From positions 1 through 42,536 of IMG/VR virus record IMGVR_UViG_3300009506_001156: 42,536 nt of DNA. The stretch is one strand, 5' to 3'. A program made the translations under genes and the position numbers. The notes under the pieces were generated by a model. The model saw only the letters and a program-made list of their open reading frames with translations, was not told where the DNA came from and made no database searches. Positions 38,124 through 42,536 of this stretch are shown piece after piece (positions within the stretch are counted from its first letter, which is position 1; the number at the start of each line of letters is the position of its first letter). Origin of the DNA: a virus.

Positions 38124-39254
38124 TTATCTCACCATCTCCTTTAAATCCAGAAACGCCTGTTGCACATAATGAGCATCCGTCGTCGCGTATGAGGCGTGGC
38201 CCATCCAGGCCTGGACTTTCTGGATCGGCCATCCCTCATTGGCGAGCTGAGTCGCCTTGCTGTGCCGGATTCCGTTTCGGAAGTCACATACGATTCCCAC
38301 TTTCCGGGCGGCCCGAGTCCAGACTTTGGCCATGCTTTGCCGATAAGGCTGGCGGCGGCGGTTCAGGAAGATCCACCCGTGAGGGCGTCCGTCCAGGCCC
38401 CGGACCTTGCACCGGTCAGCGAGGCCCTGGAGCATATCGACCATCTCACTGGATAATGGCAGCATCCTGACCGTGACTTCCGTTTTCGTTTGCACTACGT
38501 TCTGGCGGGCATCCAAGGCGCGCCGGATCCAGATTGCCCGTTTTTCCCATTCCACGTCCTCCCACCGCAACGCCCTGAGTTCCCCCGGCCGGCAGCCTAA
38601 GAAGACCCCTAAACGGAAGATCGGACGATTCCAGGGCTCGATTTGGCCTATCACGCGCTCTTGTTCTTGCGGGGTCAGGGCTCGCTTCGGCTTCTTTGTG
38701 TCCCGGAAGATCCCCGCCCGCACATGGTCCTTGAAGTCCCGCTTGCCAGGGAAGGCCGGCATCTCTCCGACGAGCTGCCTCTTGTGGGCATACGTGAGCA
38801 CAGCTCTAGCGACCTTGAGCGGCTGAAGGCAGGAGCCGAGGTTGCGATTGGTGGTCCTGGCCAGGTGCAGGACGAAGGCTTCGAGCTGCTGGTACCGGAC
38901 ATTCTTGAGGGCGCAGTCTTTGAGACTAGGGCTATCCCGGAAGAAATCAAGGGCGTGGTGCCACTCCCGGATGCTGGACACGCTCAGTCCGGGACGGCGG
39001 ATCGCGAAGACCTCCTCGGCGTATCGGATAAAAGACTTGACGCCGAACCAACGATAGGGATCGAAATGCTCCCCGGTTTCGAGGCAGCGGTACCAATCCT
39101 CGTTGATACGGGCGGCATAATCCTGAGCCATTTCAACACTATAGAAAGGTAAACGACCTTCGAACTTGTTCGTCGCCCACTTGCGACCCCGGTGGTATAG
39201 GTAAACCGTCCGACCATCCCTAGTCACTTTGACCTTCCGATGGCCTGGAGACAT
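38124..39254 (-). CDS. int: Tyrosine-type integrase
   Basis: 376 residues from ATG 39254, with AAGGGGG upstream; a TTG at 39317 would add 21 residues. An N-terminal arm-binding region (VKVTRDGRTVYLYHRGRKWA) and a SAM-like core domain precede the catalytic domain: Arg in GCRPGELRALRW, Lys in QTKTEVTVRMLPL, Arg in NGIRHSKATQL, His in MGHASYATTDAHY and the Tyr nucleophile in the same motif. The first His of the usual HxxR box is Asn here (NGIR). It integrates the phage by site-specific recombination. No attP core was found next to it by eye. Confidence 0.9.
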   Translation of the reverse strand: MSPGHRKVKVTRDGRTVYLYHRGRKWATNKFEGRLPFYSVEMAQDYAARINEDWYRCLETGEHFDPYRWFGVKSFIRYAEEVFAIRRPGLSVSSIREWHHALDFFRDSPSLKDCALKNVRYQQLEAFVLHLARTTNRNLGSCLQPLKVARAVLTYAHKRQLVGEMPAFPGKRDFKDHVRAGIFRDTKKPKRALTPQEQERVIGQIEPWNRPIFRLGVFLGCRPGELRALRWEDVEWEKRAIWIRRALDARQNVVQTKTEVTVRMLPLSSEMVDMLQGLADRCKVRGLDGRPHGWIFLNRRRQPYRQSMAKVWTRAARKVGIVCDFRNGIRHSKATQLANEGWPIQKVQAWMGHASYATTDAHYVQQAFLDLKEMVR

Positions 39255-39320
39255 CGCCCAGAATCCCCCTTTCGTTAAGCTGGGAGCATCATGGGCATAT
39301 TGGAGGGAGGAGATCAAGAT

Positions 39321-39521
39321 CTAAATCAACCCTTTCGCTTCAGCAAGCCACGAAGGAATCTCAAGCAGGAGATATGTTCCGTCTTCCTTTTCGATCTCAT
39401 CATCAACGTGAACTTGAGACTTGGGTAGCCAGATTTTTTCTTCGTCGTCTTCAGTCACGCAATAGGCGAGATCGGTTTCATGTAGGCGCTTTAGTATAAA
39501 ACTATATGGGGCATTAACCAT
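39321..39521 (-). CDS. Small acidic protein between recT and int
   Basis: 66 residues starting ATG 39521, which overlaps the recT stop (ATGGTTAA). It reads YSFILKRLHETDLAYCVTED, then KIWLPKSQVHVDDEIEKEDG, then LLLEIPSWLAEAKGLI: beta-rich, with a WLPKSQV pattern common in small phage proteins that sit near recombination genes. Function unknown. Confidence 0.6.
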   Translation of the reverse strand: MVNAPYSFILKRLHETDLAYCVTEDDEEKIWLPKSQVHVDDEIEKEDGTYLLLEIPSWLAEAKGLI

Positions 39522-40554
39522 TCTCAGCCTCATTCTTGGCGTCCAGGGCCGCATTTAAATCCTTGAGCACTACTGCTTTTTGTTCATCCGTAGCCTTATC
39601 CCAGCGGTCGATGCCATGTTTTTTTATTGATTCGCCAAGCAACCTATTACCGTTAGGGGCGAGCTGCCTTACGATCTCCGATACATTCCTCGTGATGCTC
39701 GGCTTCCCATGAATCGCGGCGGCATGGGCTTCGGCGGGGGTCTGCTCTGGGGGTAGATAATCGGGCTCAAAAGGTGGATTGTCGTCTTCGGGATGCGATT
39801 GCGTATAGTGTTTTCTTAAGCCGCGTTGCGACACCGATACAAACCCACATATTCCACACTTCCAATCCTCGACAGGGGGGATTATCTTTTCCGGTCCCGG
39901 TTCTTTCGTTTCGTAGATGTCCTCCTTGACCTCGCCTGTTTGGGTATCAACCTTGAGGGTGCGTTTCGGCGTCACGTCAATAACCATGTCTTCTAGTTCG
40001 TCCTTTGTCCTGAGCCCCAGCAACGCGCCCGGATCGTACACCCGTGCAAAGAACATGGCGGCCCGGTAGGTGAACATCAGGTCAGGCATCGTTTTCCACT
40101 TGCTTCCGTCCTTATCGACCCACCGTTCGGCCTTGGCCATCTGCCATGTTACCCAGGTGCCATGAAGCGTTTTACCGCTCTTGATCTCCTTGGCGAATGC
40201 CCTGCATTTCCTGGTTTCGCCTTCTCCATCGAATTCGAACTCAAGCGGTTCAAATCGGCCTCCTCCATTCATAAGGGCGATGGCCAGTTTCGCCTCGATT
40301 CCAGGCTTGCCATGCACGATATACATATTTTGCATGAGCATGAAAGGATCGACCCTCATCCGTTCGGCCAGGTTTAAAGCAATGACGCAATTAGCGATGC
40401 CCCGTTCACCCTGGAATTGCGCCGGAACCATCGTTGATGTGGCAAGCATTTTGCCGACACGCTGGGCGTGCTCGAAGCGGGCAACGTCCAGGAACAAAGA
40501 TGCGCCCTGCTGCATCAACCCTAGTTCTTTCGTCTCGCTTTTTACGACTTCCAT
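39514..40554 (-). CDS. recT: RecT-family annealing protein with inserted C2H2 zinc finger
   Basis: 346 residues. The RecT/Bet core runs from about 20 to 195 (VGKMLATSTMVPAQFQGERG, CVIALNLAERMRVDPFMLMQ, VHGKPGIEAKLAIALMN, FTYRAAMFFARVYDPGALLG). At 233-254 there is a C2H2 finger, CxxC-X12-HxxxxH (WKCGICGFVSVSQRGLRKHY then TQSH), which RecT proteins normally lack. The C-terminal 90 residues are helical. It pairs single strands during recombination with the RecE-like exonuclease just upstream (TGATG overlap at 40554). The finger could bind DNA or a partner. Confidence 0.88.
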   Translation of the reverse strand: MEVVKSETKELGLMQQGASLFLDVARFEHAQRVGKMLATSTMVPAQFQGERGIANCVIALNLAERMRVDPFMLMQNMYIVHGKPGIEAKLAIALMNGGGRFEPLEFEFDGEGETRKCRAFAKEIKSGKTLHGTWVTWQMAKAERWVDKDGSKWKTMPDLMFTYRAAMFFARVYDPGALLGLRTKDELEDMVIDVTPKRTLKVDTQTGEVKEDIYETKEPGPEKIIPPVEDWKCGICGFVSVSQRGLRKHYTQSHPEDDNPPFEPDYLPPEQTPAEAHAAAIHGKPSITRNVSEIVRQLAPNGNRLLGESIKKHGIDRWDKATDEQKAVVLKDLNAALDAKNEAENG

Positions 40555-41369
40555 CAGAATCCCCCTTCCCAAATCACGCCCATTTCCTTCTTTGCCCAGG
40601 AGGGCGCGTAAAGTTCTTTGATCTCATCAGTGTATCCAGGCCACTCTGCGGCATCCTGACATTCCTTTATCCGCTCCATCGCTGAGGCGCAGCGTTCAAG
40701 ACCGAGGCCGATCAACTCCTCGGATGCCTTGTAAACCATGACACCATGCGGCGGCTGCTCCTCCACGGCTACAAAAAAGAAATCGTTATGAGTGACCTGA
40801 GTAATCTGCGTGGCGCCGTACAAATACCAAGCGGCCTCCATATCGTACCCGTAAAGCCAGGCATCACGCTCAAAGCGTCGGCAGTCCTGAACCTTTTTCA
40901 GATCGACGATGGCTCGCCTTGATTTATTGATGCAATCCATCCGCATTTTACAGGTAATCTCGGGAAATTTAGGGTCAGGCCAGCATCCGCTGACTTCCGC
41001 CTCACCCGCGGTCAGCAGTTCCTTGGCTTGCTTGCTTCGTTTCAGGGCCAATGCCATGGCTTGCAACTTCAGACCGTCTTGAAAGGAGAGAATTTCCTTG
41101 GCGGCATTCTCTGTAAGCCACGCTTTGCCGTCTTTTGTTCGGCCATCTAAATCCTCCGGGCGGATAGCGTAGAGACTTTCAAATAGCTGGCGCTGTAAGA
41201 CATAAACGTGAAAGGCGCGGCCGAAAGAATACGCTGGCTTGTCAGCTTCTTCCGTGATCCCGTGTAGCGGCGAGCGGAGAGTCCTAAAAAGGCGGGTTCG
41301 GCTGATGAATTCGGCCCAGGCGCCTCGGTGGTATTCGTCGGCGGTTATCCTATAAAATCCTGTTTCCAT
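40554..41369 (-). CDS. RecE-like PD-(D/E)XK exonuclease
   Basis: 271 residues. The start (YRITADEYHRGAWAEFISRT, then AYSFGRAFHVYVLQ) matches the family used by phage exodeoxyribonuclease VIII (DUF3799-type), where GxxxH belongs to the active site. Later come Cys-rich KMRMDCINKSRRAIVDLKKV (Asp and Lys of the catalytic core), and an RDAWLYGYDMEAAWYLYG Tyr-rich helix. It chews 5' ends to leave 3' tails for RecT. The next gene starts in its stop. Confidence 0.82.
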   Translation of the reverse strand: METGFYRITADEYHRGAWAEFISRTRLFRTLRSPLHGITEEADKPAYSFGRAFHVYVLQRQLFESLYAIRPEDLDGRTKDGKAWLTENAAKEILSFQDGLKLQAMALALKRSKQAKELLTAGEAEVSGCWPDPKFPEITCKMRMDCINKSRRAIVDLKKVQDCRRFERDAWLYGYDMEAAWYLYGATQITQVTHNDFFFVAVEEQPPHGVMVYKASEELIGLGLERCASAMERIKECQDAAEWPGYTDEIKELYAPSWAKKEMGVIWEGGF

Positions 41370-41370
41370 C

Positions 41371-41532
41371 TCACTCCTCCCTCAAAACATGGTCCGGCGG
41401 CCCGGCTTTAAACTCTTCCAGCTCGCGCAGTATGGCAAGATGACAAGCCGCGCAAATGCCGTGGCTGACGCTGTTATCGTCAAACGGTTCTTTGACGTAT
41501 AATTGAAGGCCGCAAGTGCATTGGACGATCAT
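41371..41532 (-). CDS. Small C4 zinc protein
   Basis: 53 residues from ATG 41532 (ATGA overlap). VQCTCGLQLYVK and VSHGICAACHLAIL give two CxC/CxxC sites; SHGICxxC is very common in small phage proteins of recombination operons. Ends two bases before the exonuclease start. Probably a zinc ribbon; function unknown. Confidence 0.6.
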   Translation of the reverse strand: MIVQCTCGLQLYVKEPFDDNSVSHGICAACHLAILRELEEFKAGPPDHVLREE

Positions 41533-41699
41533 TGGCCGTTCCTCAGAAGCGTCACCCCGAGCAACGCCAGCGCGAACCCGATGGCCAGCCACCACGGCCT
41601 CTCATTGCGCCATCGCTCCCGGCGTTTGCGCTCCAAGTAAGTGGCGGCGGCCATGATGCCGGTGATCCTGGCTATGTCAAAATTCGGAAGATCGTCCAT
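41529..41699 (-). CDS. Small membrane-anchored protein
   Basis: 56 residues from ATG 41699 (GGGGAG upstream): a helical arm (ITGIMAAATYLERKRRERWR) and a C-terminal span (WWLAIGFALALLGVTLLRNG). It overlaps the previous tiny gene and the following zinc gene. The longer frame to 41795 is not used because the start fits the ribosome-binding site. Confidence 0.55.
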   Translation of the reverse strand: MDDLPNFDIARITGIMAAATYLERKRRERWRNERPWWLAIGFALALLGVTLLRNGQ

Positions 41700-41761
41700 A
41701 GGATTACTCCCCAAATAAGCAGGCTGATCAGAGTGCCAATCGCTATCGGCTGCCATCGCAC
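41672..41761 (-). CDS. 29-residue membrane peptide
   Basis: GTG 41761 has a textbook AAAGGAGG site five bases upstream. The peptide is RWQPIAIGTLISLLIWGVIL plus WTIFRILT, a single hydrophobic span. It overlaps the next gene by 28 bases and is the first gene of the leftward operon. Too short for most gene finders. Confidence 0.55.
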   Translation of the reverse strand: MRWQPIAIGTLISLLIWGVILWTIFRILT

Positions 41762-41774
41762 GACGGCCTCCTTT

Positions 41775-41812
41775 CGCCCCCGGGCGGCTTCGCAACCGGG
41801 TATCCGGGGGCG
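41775..41812 (-). promoter_or_regulatory. GC-rich hairpin before the 29-residue gene
   Basis: CGCCCCCGG (41775-41783) and CCGGGGGCG (41804-41812) are perfectly complementary around a 20-base loop. On the minus strand the hairpin ends about 8 bases before the AGGAGG of the first operon gene, so it could control access of ribosomes or protect the message. No T-run follows, which argues against an intrinsic terminator. Confidence 0.5.
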
Positions 41813-41997
41813 GTTAACACGGTTTGGTTAAGCTGATCCGTTACCTAGTGACGCGCCTTTGCCTGTCCCGCCCGCCCGGTGGCTGTGGGCCTGGGCTTGG
41901 AGCGGGTCCGTGCGGATCCTACAAAACCAATCGCCCGCCATTTATTGGTCCCCATCCCTCGGCCCCGCACGATTCGCTACAATGTTTGGAGCATTAA

Positions 41998-42026
41998 GTT
42001 AGATTAGGCTGATTATTGTTCCTCAA
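41998..42026 (-). promoter_or_regulatory. Possible promoter of the leftward recombination operon
   Basis: On the minus strand TTGAGG (42026-42021), 17 bases, TCTAAC (42003-41998). Each box matches four of six consensus bases. The leader to the first gene (41761) would be about 230 bases. Read-through from the pentapeptide promoter is the alternative. Confidence 0.35.
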
Positions 42027-42045
42027 CGCGCCCCTGCCGCCAACC

Positions 42046-42536
42046 CTACCCACCGTCTCCCGCCGGATCGCGGACGCTTGCATTGTTGCGCTCCTGGCGA
42101 TCTGGAGAGTCCTCACGGGTGGGAGAGTCGTCCTTCCACTGATGACTTTGTTTCGCTAACGGTAACAATGCTTTTTGTGCTGCTTGGACTTCTTCGTCGT
42201 CACAGATGATTTTGCAAAAATGCAAAGCTAATTGAGCAGCAATTCGTTTATCGACTTTGATGCCGAAACTGCCGCACCATAACGGCCAACATGAAAAATC
42301 AAGCTCGGCCTCTTGCAGGTAGGCCTCTTGCAGGTCGGCCCCTTGCAGGTCGGCCTCTTGCAGGTCGGCATCTTGCAGGTAGGCCCCTTGCAGGTCGGCA
42401 TCTTGCAGGTAGGCCCCTCGCAGGTTGGCCCCTCGCAGGTCGGCATCTTGCAGGTCGGCCTCTTGCAGGTAGGCCCCTTGCAGGTAGGCCCCTCGCAGGT
42501 CGGCCCCTTGCAGGTCGGCCCCTTGCAGGTCGGCCC
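42046..42536 (-). CDS. Pentapeptide-repeat protein, C-terminal part
   Basis: Continues the gene that starts at 337. About 16 further A(D/Y)LQx repeats (to 42312) are followed by a globular tail: DFSCWPLWCGSFGIKVDKRI, AAQLALHFCKIICDDEEVQA and LPLAKQSH, a Cys/Trp-rich end that I recognise as a recurring C terminus of phage pentapeptide proteins. The last residues (SPTREDSPDRQERNNASVRD) are encoded by a copy of the gene's own leader sequence (42081-42130). The stop is TAG at 42048-42046. With the 5' part there are about 31-32 repeats, enough for about eight coils. Confidence 0.85.
   Translation of the reverse strand, partial: ADLQGADLQGADLRGAYLQGAYLQEADLQDADLRGANLRGAYLQDADLQGAYLQDADLQEADLQGADLQEAYLQEAELDFSCWPLWCGSFGIKVDKRIAAQLALHFCKIICDDEEVQAAQKALLPLAKQSHQWKDDSPTREDSPDRQERNNASVRDPAGDGG
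42081..42130. repeat. Bipartite direct repeat, right copy (inside the pentapeptide gene end)
   Basis: Blocks 42081-42098 and 42113-42130 match 335-352 and 355-372, 18 of 18 bases each. In this copy the ATG and ribosome-binding site of the leader are out of frame with the host gene and translated as part of its C terminus. Confidence 0.9.

Larger units (their letters stand above)
41762..42045 (-). other. Leader region of the leftward operon
   Basis: 284 bases without a convincing gene. Apart from the hairpin at 41775-41812 and the promoter-like sequence at 41998-42026 it contains two GGTTAA repeats (41812-41829) and several GC-rich stretches. A 29-codon frame from ATG 42083 (which has an AGGAG copied from the pentapeptide leader) runs into this region and ends near 41996; it looks accidental. 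Confidence 0.4.

Noticed and set aside
39255-39320. attP core next to int
   Set aside because: No convincing repeat or tRNA-like segment could be seen by eye; a host junction sequence would be needed.
42000-42083. Small frame from ATG 42083 with a good ribosome site
   Set aside because: The ribosome site and ATG are part of the duplicated pentapeptide leader, and the peptide (29 residues) resembles nothing; likely accidental.
1-42536. tRNA genes
   Set aside because: No GTTCGAAT-type T-loop with a matching cloverleaf was noticed on either strand; a tRNAscan run would settle this.

Overview
The window is the essentially complete genome of a temperate, P22-like short-tailed phage (podovirus-type head and DNA-ejection genes). 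It is closed or circularly permuted: the contig was opened inside a pentapeptide-repeat gene whose 5' part lies at 1-337 and whose 3' part lies at 42046-42536, both on the minus strand and in the same frame across the ends; the first and last 18 bases are identical. The host is not named by any gene. P22-type ejection proteins, Sec-type signal peptides and a beta-helix tailspike suggest a Gram-negative host, and four radical-SAM enzymes suggest an anaerobe; both points are inference.

Layout. (1) Control region 338-1145: a leftward XRE repressor and a rightward Cro/YdaS-like gene with overlapping 5' ends, strong sigma-70-like promoters, and three copies of a TGAC-N5-GTCA dyad that look like the repressor operators. 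(2) Early rightward genes 1146-4458: DEDD 3'-5' exonuclease, zinc-knuckle protein, an AT-rich orphan, a replication-initiator-like protein and a VRR-NUC nuclease, closed by a probable terminator. (3) A metabolic cassette 4512-10578 not needed for phage growth in the usual sense: NeuA-like CMP-sugar synthetase, class-III aminotransferase, VOC protein, NeuB-like nonulosonate synthase, B12-type radical SAM, SPASM radical SAM, methyltransferase and an NrdR/Ogr-like zinc ribbon. (4) Late module 10639-35373 in P22 order: TerS-like, TerL, portal, scaffold, coat, gp4-like, gp10-like, gp7/gp20/gp16-like ejection proteins and tailspike. Inserted into it are a radical-SAM protein and three paralogues of a GDG...GYxxIxLxG family that resembles DUF115/Maf and GT42 glycosyltransferases. 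(5) Small membrane genes 35389-36818 that may be lysis genes; no endolysin was recognised. (6) A leftward operon 41761-36828: small membrane and zinc proteins, RecE-like exonuclease, RecT with an inserted C2H2 zinc finger, integrase, a fourth radical-SAM enzyme and two small genes. On the circle the pentapeptide gene lies directly upstream of this operon in the same direction.

The most interesting hypothesis is that the NeuA/NeuB cassette makes an activated nonulosonic (sialic-acid-like) sugar and that the three Maf/GT42-like proteins embedded among the structural genes transfer it, to virion proteins or to the cell surface. The parts are seen in the sequence; the linkage between them is inference. 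All assignments come from reading motifs and gene order; no database search was run.
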